Origin: Bacillota bacterium
Lineage (GTDB): Bacteria; Bacillota; Clostridia; Acetivibrionales; DSM-1351
Assembly: GCA_023392075.1 (NCBI GenBank)
Contig: JAEVZU010000268.1
Span: 1-34,824 of the forward strand
Reading direction: 5' to 3'
DNA: 34,824 bases
This document shows positions 1 to 8,356 of this stretch, piece after piece (positions within the stretch are counted from its first letter, which is position 1; each line of letters starts with the position of its first letter). The notes beneath the pieces are model-generated. The model worked only from the letters and a program-made list of their open reading frames with translations, was not told the origin of the DNA and ran no database searches. The position numbers were made by a program, and so were the translations under genes.

Positions 1-82
1 TATAACATTCTTCCCTATTATTCAAAAGAAGTATAGCATCGAACAAACTATCCGTATGTTCATCTCTTAACTTGGAATTCAT
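1..82 (-). CDS. YerC/YecD-like TrpR-family regulator, N-terminal part only
   Basis: This gene runs off the left edge of the window; only its first 27 codons are present, read leftward from an ATG at 82-80. The peptide begins MNSKLRDEHTDSLFDAILLL and continues to NNREECY. This matches the start of the small YerC/YecD proteins, which are TrpR-like helix-turn-helix proteins of about 100 residues. A GGAG ribosome binding site lies about 10 bases upstream of the ATG. Because the helix-turn-helix itself is outside the window, the family call rests on the N-terminal signature alone. The regulated target is unknown from this sequence. Confidence 0.72.
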   Translation of the reverse strand, partial: MNSKLRDEHTDSLFDAILLLNNREECY

Positions 83-320
83 ATATGACAAACTCCTAAC
101 GGTTAACAATATATTATTTATCTAATACTACCTCTAGAGTATACAATAACAGCTTTTTATTAATCAGTCAAGGTCAGTGATCACAGGTGTAACATTTTTC
201 CACAATATAAATCTTAAGTCTATCCTATTGCCGTTTTGAATACAAATATAACATAACCTATTGTATACGTGCATTTTTATCAATATTCAATCACTGTATG
301 ACAGTGAAATGGAGGTCATA
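83..320. other. Divergent intergenic region
   Basis: This AT-rich spacer separates the leftward yerC-like gene from the rightward gene at 321 and should hold both promoters. A plausible rightward promoter is TTGAAT at 236-241 with TATTGT at 259-264 (17-base spacer), which is a modest match. The 8-base palindrome GTGATCAC lies near 178-185. I see no small gene or RNA here. Confidence 0.4.
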
Positions 321-1733
321 ATGAATGGTTTGGTTATCATTACAAACAGGCAAAAATTATTAATATGTCTGGCAGCTCTGCTGTTTATTATATTATCTGC
401 TTTTTTTATAGCGCAGTTGAATTTTCCTAAAGCGGTTAATGCAGATGTTCCACGAATTAACAAAGCTATTTCCTCTGAAAATGAAAACCAGCAATTGAAG
501 GATATTTTATCCAGCATTTTACCTGCTGATAATAAAATCCTATATGAGGACGGCAGCAGAGCTGTCATTATAAATAAACCCGCAGGGAAAAAAATAGAGC
601 AAACCCCTTCCGAGATAATTGCCCGGGGGAAAAATCTGTCCTATCTTTTTGTATTTTCCGACGAGGAATATCTCAGGCCGATATATACGAATCTATGGAA
701 ACAATCCTTTTATCAGGGATGGTTATATCTCCCCCGGAAGGTGGTTTCGGCAAAACACAGTCTTTTTACCTATTCAGGAGGTGCCGGCAAAGTTTTTGAC
801 ATTGAGGGTCAGTTGGGCTTCTACCCTAATATTACTATAGACAACCAAAATTATTTTAATTTTTTAATTTATAATTTTGTTGTTGATAATGTCTCGCAGC
901 TGGGAAATCAAATAGCAATATCAGGTAAACCCGCAAAAAAAGGTGTGCAAATAATTTCAATAAAAATCGAGGATGTATCTGCATTAATAAATGAAAATGG
1001 TAATATAACCGTTTATTTGTGCACACCATCAGGCTATGAAATAGATTACCAGGACATACCGTTTTCCAAGGAATCAAACAGAATTGAAGACTTTGGACCG
1101 GTACAGGAATCCTATACCGAAAGTTCGTACAATGAAACAGATATATCCTCCCTTGAAATAAGCCAGCAAAATGTAATTCTTAAGAAAGAGCTTGCCTATT
1201 TTGTATCCGATTCCGCAAAACCGATTTATTTTCAGCCCAACGGCACATACCAGACCGCAGATACGCTCAATGCAAGTCCCGATCTTGAAGAAGCAATAAA
1301 AAATCAAAAAGCAATAAAATTCTCCTTGCTTTATAACAATAAAAAATATGTCAGCCCTATTTACCATCCACAGTGGAAAGTTCACTATGACAGGGATTGG
1401 TGCTATATTCCCCGCAAAATGTACCTAAATATGAAAAGAGTGTACGCACTTTCCCCTGATAAGGAGATTGCAAGCGATCTGCTTGGAGAGCTTGGGTTTT
1501 TTGAAAAATTCTCAGGCGTTGCAAAGGATCAAACAGGTATCGTTGTCAAAAATTTCGTAGTAAAAAGTGCCGGTATATATGAGGACAGCATTTTATTGGA
1601 AGGTACTCCGGCCAGAATAGGAATGCAAATCATCGGAATTGACAAAAAGAATCTTGCCGGTTCCAAAGAATATGCCGTAAGACTGGTTACCTCCGATGCA
1701 TGTGAAATTGATACCGATGTTCTGAAGAATTAA
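321..1733 (+). CDS. Membrane-anchored protein with two copies of an unrecognised domain
   Basis: A 470-residue protein I do not recognise. The start at 321 is chosen because GGAGG at 311-315 sits 5 bases upstream; an upstream in-frame start at 261 has no such site. Residues about 10-32 form one hydrophobic segment (ending ILSAFFIA), so the protein is probably exported and anchored by its N-terminus. The rest is an internal duplication of roughly 190 residues. Matching landmarks in order are YLRPIYTNLW and YVSPIYHPQW, GWLYLPRK and DWCYIPRK, GQLGFY and GELGFF, YNFVVDN and VKNFVVK, GKPAKKGVQIISI and GTPARIGMQIIGI, and YEIDYQ and CEIDTD. The repeated PxRxGMQIIxI stretch looks like a beta-rich fold. 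It stands alone between a divergent regulator and a convergent transporter gene, so context gives no function. Confidence 0.8.
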   Translation: MNGLVIITNRQKLLICLAALLFIILSAFFIAQLNFPKAVNADVPRINKAISSENENQQLKDILSSILPADNKILYEDGSRAVIINKPAGKKIEQTPSEIIARGKNLSYLFVFSDEEYLRPIYTNLWKQSFYQGWLYLPRKVVSAKHSLFTYSGGAGKVFDIEGQLGFYPNITIDNQNYFNFLIYNFVVDNVSQLGNQIAISGKPAKKGVQIISIKIEDVSALINENGNITVYLCTPSGYEIDYQDIPFSKESNRIEDFGPVQESYTESSYNETDISSLEISQQNVILKKELAYFVSDSAKPIYFQPNGTYQTADTLNASPDLEEAIKNQKAIKFSLLYNNKKYVSPIYHPQWKVHYDRDWCYIPRKMYLNMKRVYALSPDKEIASDLLGELGFFEKFSGVAKDQTGIVVKNFVVKSAGIYEDSILLEGTPARIGMQIIGIDKKNLAGSKEYAVRLVTSDACEIDTDVLKN

Positions 1734-1802
1734 ATTATGCAGATATTTTCTTATTGCTTATCTGTGAAATTTCAGGTAATGCAGCGCCTTTTAAGACTTA
1801 AA

Positions 1803-1852
1803 TACCCTGTAAGGTTTACACAGCAGCTCTGCAGTGTAAGCCTTACAGGGTA
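1803..1852. terminator. Bidirectional terminator hairpin
   Basis: A 19-bp stem (1803-1821 with 1834-1852, one G-U pair) closes a 12-base loop between two convergent genes. U-tracts on both sides are short, so efficiency is uncertain. Position and stem strength favour a shared terminator for the gene at 321 and the ECF transporter gene. Confidence 0.7.
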
Positions 1853-1886
1853 TAGAATTTCCATTATTCTACTTCTGGAGCATCGG

Positions 1887-2426
1887 TTAATTTAATTTTT
1901 TCATGACGTTTGTCCTGTCCAGGATTGCTGTAAATATATAGGCTACCACCGCACTGACACCGCCCTGAACAAGATTCCCCGGAACTTCCGAAATAATTGC
2001 CGCTACAGCAAGTGAATTGTCTATCATTCTATAGAAGGTTAACTCCAATATAAAATAACCTGCAACAATTATAAGAGCGCCGGCTGCCACTGCTATAATT
2101 CTCCTGAAATAGTTGGGTTCCCGGTCCGCTCTTTGGTGCGCAATGACCCCCACAACATAGCCTTCTATGCCCTTGACAACAAAGGTGATGGGTACGAAGA
2201 TAAATGCTCCATATGCCAGATCAGCCAAAGCTGCTCCTATTGCACCTGCAGCAAGCCCCGACTTTCTTCCCAGTAATATTGCCGCTATCATGATGGCAGC
2301 ATCACCGATGTTGAAGTAGCCCGGCGGCACAGGGCTGGGTATATGCAAAAAAGGAAGATAGGTAATAATGAACACCAGTGCAATCATTAAGGCTGTTAAA
2401 ACTATCTTTCTTGTGGAAATCTTCAT
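1887..2426 (-). CDS. ECF transporter S component (substrate-binding membrane subunit)
   Basis: A 179-residue, very hydrophobic protein with about five or six membrane segments. The stretch near residues 37-73 (YFNIGDAAIMIAAILLGRKS and following small residues) is typical of the substrate-binding S components of energy-coupling factor vitamin transporters, of the PF07155-like type. Such proteins bind a vitamin or precursor and share a separate ATPase/EcfT module, which is not encoded here. The substrate cannot be read from the sequence. The gene lies 96 bases downstream of hom on the same strand and could be read from the hom transcript. No recognisable riboswitch fits in that gap. The AGAGG-type ribosome binding site sits about 9 bases before the ATG at 2426. 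Confidence 0.82.
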   Translation of the reverse strand: MKISTRKIVLTALMIALVFIITYLPFLHIPSPVPPGYFNIGDAAIMIAAILLGRKSGLAAGAIGAALADLAYGAFIFVPITFVVKGIEGYVVGVIAHQRADREPNYFRRIIAVAAGALIIVAGYFILELTFYRMIDNSLAVAAIISEVPGNLVQGGVSAVVAYIFTAILDRTNVMKKLN

Positions 2427-2522
2427 TTACGTAAAACCTCTATTCTATATAATATCATCGTAATAGTATCTGAACATCCTTTATTATTGCAGTCCGGCAA
2501 CAAATTATTATATGGATTGCAG

Positions 2523-3773
2523 TTACTCTTCCTCTATCCTGATGCTGTTGGCAATACCTGATATGGAATTCTTCTCTTTTAAAACAGACAGCTTTTCTTT
2601 AATTTCCTTCTCCGTCAAAACGGGAGTAATAAAAGCGACTTCAACTCCCTGCACTTTTGTACCCAGATCAATATATTCCACTTCTCCGAATGCCGCCTTA
2701 ACGTCATCTTTTGCATCTGCCGTCTTTTCTGCTGCCACTCTTACAAGAAATTTTGCAGGACTTTCTTCTATAGCAATAACATTATTTTCATTGGTTCTGA
2801 CCCATACGCTCTTGGTTCCAAAATCCGGGTGCTTGGCTATATCAATAACATCGGCAACAACAGCACTGGCAGTAGGAAGCTTTCCTGCTCCTCTTCCGTA
2901 GAACATTGCGTCACCTATGGCATCTCCTTTAACTACTATGGCATTGAATACATCCTCTACATTTGACAAAGGATGCTCCTTTGATATTATTGCAGGACTT
3001 ACCCTTGCAAATATTTTGCCTCCAAGCTTCCTGCTCACTGCTATAAGCTTAATGACACCGTTCATGGCTTCGGCATATTTCATATCGGCTGTAGTTATCT
3101 TTGTAATTCCTTCGGTGTAAATATTTGAGTAATCAACAAATTCATTATATGCTATTGATGACAGTATAGCCAGTTTTCTGCATGCATCGTGCCCCTCCAC
3201 ATCGGCGGTGGGATTCTGCTCGGCATAGCCGTTTTGCTGTGCTTCCTTCAATGCTGCTTCAAAGCTCTTTCCTTCCTTCTTCATCTGAGTAAATATATAA
3301 TTTGTAGTTCCGTTCAAAATACCGGTAATTCCATTGATTTCATTGGCAGCAAGGCATTGATTGAGAGGACGTATTATAGGAATGCCTCCTCCCACACTGG
3401 CCTCAAACAAATAGCTCACACCCTTTTCCCGGGCCAGCTGTAAAAGCTCAGGTCCCTGGGAAGCAACCAGTTCCTTGTTTGAAGTTACAACACTTTTCCC
3501 CGCTTCAAGAGCCCTTTTCGTAAATTGTGCGGCTATAGTAGCTCCGCCTATTGTCTCAACAACAATAGATACATCCTTATCATTAAATACATCATCAGCA
3601 TTCTTTGTAAGTACATCCTTGTCCGGACTGTCAGGAAAATCCCTTATATCAAGGATCCACTTAACTCTGATTTCCGTTCCTGCCCTCTGTGCTATACTTT
3701 CACTGTTTTTTCTTATTACCTCGGCAACTCCCGAACCAACAACTCCATAACCTAAAATTGCAACATTTACCAT
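2523..3773 (-). CDS. hom: Homoserine dehydrogenase with C-terminal ACT domain
   Basis: A 416-residue enzyme that reduces aspartate semialdehyde to homoserine, the branch point to threonine and methionine. The N-terminus carries the dinucleotide-binding loop GYGVVGSGV (residues 8-16). The catalytic part follows, with NKELVA, FEASVGGGIPIIRPL and VEGHDACRKLAILSSIAY. Residues about 345-416 form an ACT domain, normally the threonine feedback site. Length is normal for the monofunctional enzyme. GGAGG lies 5 bases before the ATG. The gene follows the ACT-domain gene on the same strand after 162 bases. A TTGACA (minus strand, 3829-3824) in that gap lacks a convincing -10, so transcription could come from its own weak promoter or from upstream. 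Confidence 0.96.
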   Translation of the reverse strand: MVNVAILGYGVVGSGVAEVIRKNSESIAQRAGTEIRVKWILDIRDFPDSPDKDVLTKNADDVFNDKDVSIVVETIGGATIAAQFTKRALEAGKSVVTSNKELVASQGPELLQLAREKGVSYLFEASVGGGIPIIRPLNQCLAANEINGITGILNGTTNYIFTQMKKEGKSFEAALKEAQQNGYAEQNPTADVEGHDACRKLAILSSIAYNEFVDYSNIYTEGITKITTADMKYAEAMNGVIKLIAVSRKLGGKIFARVSPAIISKEHPLSNVEDVFNAIVVKGDAIGDAMFYGRGAGKLPTASAVVADVIDIAKHPDFGTKSVWVRTNENNVIAIEESPAKFLVRVAAEKTADAKDDVKAAFGEVEYIDLGTKVQGVEVAFITPVLTEKEIKEKLSVLKEKNSISGIANSIRIEEE

Positions 3774-3935
3774 TTAAACCTCCAAATCTCCAAATGTGAA
3801 TAATCAACAAAGCTGATTCTATTTGTCAATAAGGTTGACTAATATCAATTAGTTTGACTAATATACCGCACACTGGCCCAATTAAAATAATTCATAAGAA
3901 AATAATAGATAAAATATTAGCCGGCTTTTATACCG

Positions 3936-4376
3936 CTACCTTGCCAATATCTCGCATCTCCTTACACCCTCTATCTTACTTATCTCACCCATCATATTCT
4001 GAATATCCTCTTTCATCTCAAAGGTCTCGATTGATATGGTCACATCTGCAAGACTATTGATGGGAATATTCTGGTTTATGGTCAAAATATTTGCATTAGC
4101 GACAGCTATTTTATTTATAATGCTTGAAAGTATTCCGGAAAAATCTTCTACCACAAAAAAAAGAGTTATAACCTTTCCTCTGGATGTCTCGTAAAAAGGA
4201 AAAACATAATCCTTGTATTTGTAGAAAGCACTTCTACTGATTCCGATTTCCTTTACAGCATCATTTACGGTCTTAATCCTGCCCGAGCTAAGAATTTTCT
4301 TAACTTCAATAACCTTGGCAAAAACGTCCGGCAAGATCACAGAATCAACTAAAAAAAATACCGCTTCCTGTTTCAT
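3936..4376 (-). CDS. ACT-domain regulatory protein, PheB/UPF0735 type
   Basis: A 146-residue cytoplasmic protein of the PheB (UPF0735) family. The first half contains a short helix-turn-helix-like region (VNDAVKEIGISRSAFYKYKD), preceded by a helical segment. The second half is a single ACT domain (VITLFFVVEDFSGILSSIIN to the C-terminus), the fold that binds amino acids allosterically. The start at 4376 is preferred over 4406 because GGAGG lies 5 bases upstream, and the next residues, MKQEAVFFLVDS, match the usual start of the family. It sits between thrC and hom on the same strand, so a role in sensing an amino acid of the aspartate family is a reasonable inference, but no partner or effector is shown. 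In Bacillus a relative neighbours pheA. Confidence 0.85.
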   Translation of the reverse strand: MKQEAVFFLVDSVILPDVFAKVIEVKKILSSGRIKTVNDAVKEIGISRSAFYKYKDYVFPFYETSRGKVITLFFVVEDFSGILSSIINKIAVANANILTINQNIPINSLADVTISIETFEMKEDIQNMMGEISKIEGVRRCEILAR

Positions 4377-4454
4377 TAAGGCCTCCTGTCCACCTGATGC
4401 GTACAATTGTATTTCCTTGGTGTAATATTAGCATATTTTTGTGATTAATGCAAC

Positions 4455-4493
4455 ACAAAAAGGAGTATTAATCTTATTCAAGATTAATACTCC
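4455..4493 (-). terminator. Intrinsic terminator after thrC
   Basis: On the minus strand a perfect 14-bp stem (4493-4480 with 4475-4462) with a 4-base loop is followed at once by TTTTTGTGTT. It lies 25 bases past the thrC stop and separates thrC from the ACT-hom genes. Confidence 0.9.
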
Positions 4494-4517
4494 CCGATAG
4501 CCGGAATACCATTCAAT

Positions 4518-6017
4518 TTATAGGTTAAGCGCCTGCTTGACCTTTTCTGTCATATCCACGGGCCGGCAGATTTCCTTGTGACGCACCGGCTTCTTATCAA
4601 GCTCCTTTAACGGAGCCGGTATTGTAAGTCCTGATTTCTCAGAAAGCACTGAAAGCAGCTCAAATTCGTTCTTACCTGCAACCGCCTCTTCACCGGCTAT
4701 GGCTTTCACCACACTTTCATTAAACTTGAAAGGACTTGCGGTAGATACAATTACAGCCTTGGTGACATCACTTGTCGATATAACATATTTGTCATATACA
4801 TCAACGGCAACTGCAGTATGAGTGTCCAAAACATATCCGGTTTCAGCATAAACGCTCTCAATGGTCTTTAATGTATCCGAATCGTTTGAGAAACCTGCCC
4901 AGAATATACTTTGTATCTTCTTTTTGGTTTCCTGGTCAACGGAGTATACTCCGTCATTTTTTAATTTGTTCATCCAGCCCGAAACCGTTTCCGAGTTTCC
5001 CTCTGTAACCAGGTACAACAGCCTTTCCAGATTACTTGAAATAAGTATGTCCATGGATGGCGACAGAGTTTTCTTAAATTCTCTGTTCCTGTCGTAAACA
5101 CCTGTATTTATAAAATCAGTAAGAACATTGTTATCATTGGAGGCACATATCAGTTTGTTCACAGGCAGACCCATCTGCATTGCATAATACGCTGCAAGGA
5201 TATTTCCAAAATTACCTGTGGGAACAACAAAATTGATTTTTTCCCCTATCTCTATTTCCTTATTCTTAAGCATATCCGCGTATGCGGAAAAATAATAAAC
5301 TATTTGGGGAACCAGTCTTCCCCAGTTGATGGAATTGGCAGATGAAAACTTGTAGCCGTTATCATGTAATAGAGCAGCTACATCTTCATCACTGAATATC
5401 CGTTTAACACCGTTTTGTGCGTCATCAAAATTACCGGTTACAGCTATTGAATAAACATTGCTTCCTTCCTGAGTAACCATTTGCATTTTTTGAACCTGGC
5501 TGACACCTTCACTGGGGAAAAATACAATGATTTTTGTACCCTCTACATCCTTAAAACCTTCAAGTGCAGCTTTTCCGGTATCTCCGGAGGTAGCAACCAA
5601 TATAACTATTTCTTCCTTTTCACCTGTCTTTTTCAATGCCTTAACAAGGAAGTGCGGAAGTATCTGAAGGGCCATGTCTTTAAAAGCACTTGTAGGTCCA
5701 TGCCAGAGCTCCAGAACACTAACTGAATCATAAAGCTTATGCAGAGGAGCTATTGCCTCTGTTTCAAACTTCTGAGCGGTATATGCCTGTTTTACGCAAT
5801 CGGTCAATTCACCAAGTGTATAATCATCCAGATAACCTTCCAGAATATTCAGAGCTCTTTCCTGATATGTCATTTCACTCATTTTTAATATTTGATCCTT
5901 ATCAAAATGAATGATCTTTTCCGGTACAAATAAGCCTCCATCAGCTGCAAGCCCTCTTTTTATGGCTTCAGCCGAGCTAACATTAGAACAATTCCCTCTG
6001 GTGCTTCTATATAACAT
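4518..6017 (-). CDS. thrC: Threonine synthase
   Basis: A 499-residue pyridoxal-phosphate enzyme converting O-phosphohomoserine to threonine. The start at 6017 (MLYRSTRGN) is supported by GGAGG 5 bases upstream; the in-frame start at 6056 lacks one. The cofactor lysine is in LELWHGPTSAFKD at about residue 113, and the glycine-rich phosphate-binding segment appears as VATSGDTGKAALEGF. FVVPTGNFGNILAAYYA is also typical. The length fits the longer bacterial and yeast-type threonine synthase subfamily. It is the first gene of the threonine cluster and is closed by an intrinsic terminator at 4455-4493, so hom and thrC are probably transcribed separately despite being neighbours. I see no T-box leader upstream. 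Confidence 0.96.
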   Translation of the reverse strand: MLYRSTRGNCSNVSSAEAIKRGLAADGGLFVPEKIIHFDKDQILKMSEMTYQERALNILEGYLDDYTLGELTDCVKQAYTAQKFETEAIAPLHKLYDSVSVLELWHGPTSAFKDMALQILPHFLVKALKKTGEKEEIVILVATSGDTGKAALEGFKDVEGTKIIVFFPSEGVSQVQKMQMVTQEGSNVYSIAVTGNFDDAQNGVKRIFSDEDVAALLHDNGYKFSSANSINWGRLVPQIVYYFSAYADMLKNKEIEIGEKINFVVPTGNFGNILAAYYAMQMGLPVNKLICASNDNNVLTDFINTGVYDRNREFKKTLSPSMDILISSNLERLLYLVTEGNSETVSGWMNKLKNDGVYSVDQETKKKIQSIFWAGFSNDSDTLKTIESVYAETGYVLDTHTAVAVDVYDKYVISTSDVTKAVIVSTASPFKFNESVVKAIAGEEAVAGKNEFELLSVLSEKSGLTIPAPLKELDKKPVRHKEICRPVDMTEKVKQALNL

Positions 6018-6170
6018 TTTTACCTCCTGCAAGGTGAACCTGAGTGCCTGGTTCATACTTTCTATAAGTAATTAGTGATCTTTCCTGTTTCATTAACCCT
6101 TATAATATAATAAATGCTCAAAAAATGCAAATGCATAACCTGACCGTCAGTACTGATTATTATAGTTTAA

Positions 6171-6197
6171 TTACCTTCTATTGACAATGTGAGGGTA
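6171..6197. repeat. Collapsed remnant of the CCCTCTATTGACAATGT TIR element
   Basis: The stretch begins TACCTTCTATTGACAATGT and ends GAGGGTA, which are the two outer ends of the TIR element seen complete at 16157-16238 and 18665-18939, with everything between lost. It is flanked by a 10-base direct repeat TATAGTTTAA (6161-6170 and 6199-6208). The right copy covers the last codons of the chemoreceptor gene. Confidence 0.55.
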
Positions 6198-8183
6198 CTA
6201 TAGTTTAAACTGTGATATCAGGTAATGAAGCTTTTCAGCACCGGTTTGCGAATTTCCGGCAAGCCTGGTGACCAATTCGGTCATTTCAACAATATCTGAA
6301 GTCTTCTGGGCTATATTTGTAGTTCCTTCGGCTCCCTCGCCGGCAGCCCTGGTGACTTCTCCTATAGCCTTGCTCACATCCTGAACCGAAGCCAGCAGCT
6401 CTTCCGAGGTGGCGCTGAAATCACTGACAAGGTCATTGATCATTGCAGCATCCTTGCTGTATTGTTCACCTGTGGCTACCATTTTCATGTAATCCTGAAC
6501 CACATGTCCTTCTATAAATTCCAGAACTTCACCCGAACTTGACTTCAGGTTTTCAACCGCCTCAATGACAGTTTTTGTAACCGCCTGTATCCTGACAACA
6601 GTCTCTTTGGAATCATCAGCCAATTTTCTTATTTCATCGGCAACCACCGCGAAACCCTTTCCGGCTTCACCTGCACGAGCCGCTTCAATAGCTGCGTTCA
6701 GTGCTAGAAGATTGGTCTGTGATGTGATTTGAAGTATTTCATCCGCCAAAGAACTGATTTCAGCTACCGCATTTGATTTTTCAATGGCAGCTCTCAATTT
6801 TTCATCTACCGAAACCCGTATTTCATAGGCTGCCTGCTGAGACTGACGGGCAGTTGCTTTTAACTCTTCCGCCCTGTCGTTTATTTCGGCAGCAGACTTT
6901 GCCCCCTCCTGTGCCTTTGAGGCTATTTCACCCACTGCATTTTCAATTTCGGCTGTTGACGCCGTCATTTCTTCCGAGGAGGCAGCTGTTTCTTCCATGC
7001 CGGCAGCAAGCTCTTCAGTGGTTGCCGACACATCCTCCACACTTGCATTCAAACTTTCCATTTTATCAACAATCCCGTTTACATCACTGTCAACAGTTTT
7101 GGCTACCTCCACCACAGAGTTAAAGGAATTGCGTATACTGTCGGTAAAAGTATTAAATGCCTGAGCCATTTGAGCTATTTCATCCCTGGTTTTCGGCATG
7201 AACTTTATGGTAAGGTCTCTATTCTTACCGGCAGTTTCCAAGGCTTCCTTAAACGCATTAATTGGTTTCAGGATTGCAAATACAACCAACAATGCAATTG
7301 CTGTAACCACCAGAATGGTTACCAGGGAAATGACAATAAAATTGTTTCTCAATGTAAAAATATCACTATAAGCCTTGTCAGCTTCAACTTCCAGGGCAAA
7401 AACCCATTTGGTACTCGGTATTTTTTTATACTCTATTATTTTATTTGTGCCATTGAATTTATAGTTTATATGTCCGGATTCGTTAGACAGTACCTCTGCT
7501 GCAAGAGTTTTATATTCTGCATTATCCTTGAAATTCGTATTTACTGTTTCTTTATTATGATGTGCCAGCATCACTCCTGAGGTATCTACTAAAAAACCTT
7601 TACCGATTCCATCCACATCAAGGCCATTTACCATTTCGGTAATTGTATCCAGCAGTATATCTTCAGAAATTACACCGTAAAGCTTGCCTGACTTATCCAA
7701 TAACGGATAGGCAATTGAAACCGCATATTTGTTTGTCACCTTATCCAGATAAGGTTCGGAAAAACTGAGCCCGTCGGGTGCTGCCTTTACAGCCGTATAC
7801 CAGGCGCGTGTTCTGGGATCATAATCCTTATCCGGCACCCAACCAGAACCATCTATAAATGAACCATCCTCAAAACCAACATATATATCGGAAATATTTT
7901 TTGAATTGGTTTTTGCTTTAAGCGCAAGTAAATGTTCAACTGTAATATTGTCCTTTGTTTCAGCATTATTAAGCACCAAACCGATGGTTTCAACCACCTT
8001 TGCATTCTCATTGATCCACCCGTTTAACTTATCTACAACTCCAACTGCAGTAACTGAAAGTTTTGAATCAATATTTTTGCCGGCCTGGTTACTGATAAAG
8101 GAATAGCCCAACAAGGCTACAGGAATAAGTGAAATAAGTGCTACTACAATAAATAAAGACACAAGTTTAAATTTAAGCTTCAT
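6198..8183 (-). CDS. Methyl-accepting chemotaxis protein with dCache sensor
   Basis: A 661-residue transmembrane chemoreceptor that passes ligand information to CheA/CheW and the flagellar motor. Its layout is: membrane segment about 8-30; extracellular double-Cache sensor about 35-278; second membrane segment 281-304; HAMP about 305-358; long cytoplasmic coiled coil with the hairpin-tip signature TSQTNLLALNAAIEAARAGE. The sensor contains YDPRTRAWY (121-129) followed by SEPY (142-145) and ISED (172-175). These resemble the motif described for amino-acid-binding dCache domains, so an amino acid ligand is a fair inference. There is no CheR/CheB-tethering pentapeptide; the C-terminus is ISQFKL. 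The start at 8183 is chosen over the GTG at 8192 because GGGGTG is 6 bases upstream. The stop codon lies inside a short repeat remnant. motAB lies nearby, divergently beyond the patatin gene. Confidence 0.95.
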   Translation of the reverse strand: MKLKFKLVSLFIVVALISLIPVALLGYSFISNQAGKNIDSKLSVTAVGVVDKLNGWINENAKVVETIGLVLNNAETKDNITVEHLLALKAKTNSKNISDIYVGFEDGSFIDGSGWVPDKDYDPRTRAWYTAVKAAPDGLSFSEPYLDKVTNKYAVSIAYPLLDKSGKLYGVISEDILLDTITEMVNGLDVDGIGKGFLVDTSGVMLAHHNKETVNTNFKDNAEYKTLAAEVLSNESGHINYKFNGTNKIIEYKKIPSTKWVFALEVEADKAYSDIFTLRNNFIVISLVTILVVTAIALLVVFAILKPINAFKEALETAGKNRDLTIKFMPKTRDEIAQMAQAFNTFTDSIRNSFNSVVEVAKTVDSDVNGIVDKMESLNASVEDVSATTEELAAGMEETAASSEEMTASTAEIENAVGEIASKAQEGAKSAAEINDRAEELKATARQSQQAAYEIRVSVDEKLRAAIEKSNAVAEISSLADEILQITSQTNLLALNAAIEAARAGEAGKGFAVVADEIRKLADDSKETVVRIQAVTKTVIEAVENLKSSSGEVLEFIEGHVVQDYMKMVATGEQYSKDAAMINDLVSDFSATSEELLASVQDVSKAIGEVTRAAGEGAEGTTNIAQKTSDIVEMTELVTRLAGNSQTGAEKLHYLISQFKL

Positions 8184-8356
8184 TTGATACACCCCATTAT
8201 TCCGTCAATATTTTATCTTCTTTGACAAAATAGCAACACATTCTACATGTTTTTAACTTTTAATATACTATTTTGTGAATTCAGAGTCAATGTCAACTTA
8301 ACACCAAAATTGGACCTTTATTTCCTTATTTTTCAGTTACTTTGAATTAAAGGATT

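Noticed and set aside
2427..2522. Vitamin riboswitch before the ECF S-component gene
   Set aside because: The gap is only 96 bases and shows no conserved riboswitch core or terminator-like fold.
3824..3829. TTGACA on the minus strand as the hom promoter
   Set aside because: The best -10 at 17-18 bases is only GATTAT or TGATTA, so I mention it but do not list it as a promoter.
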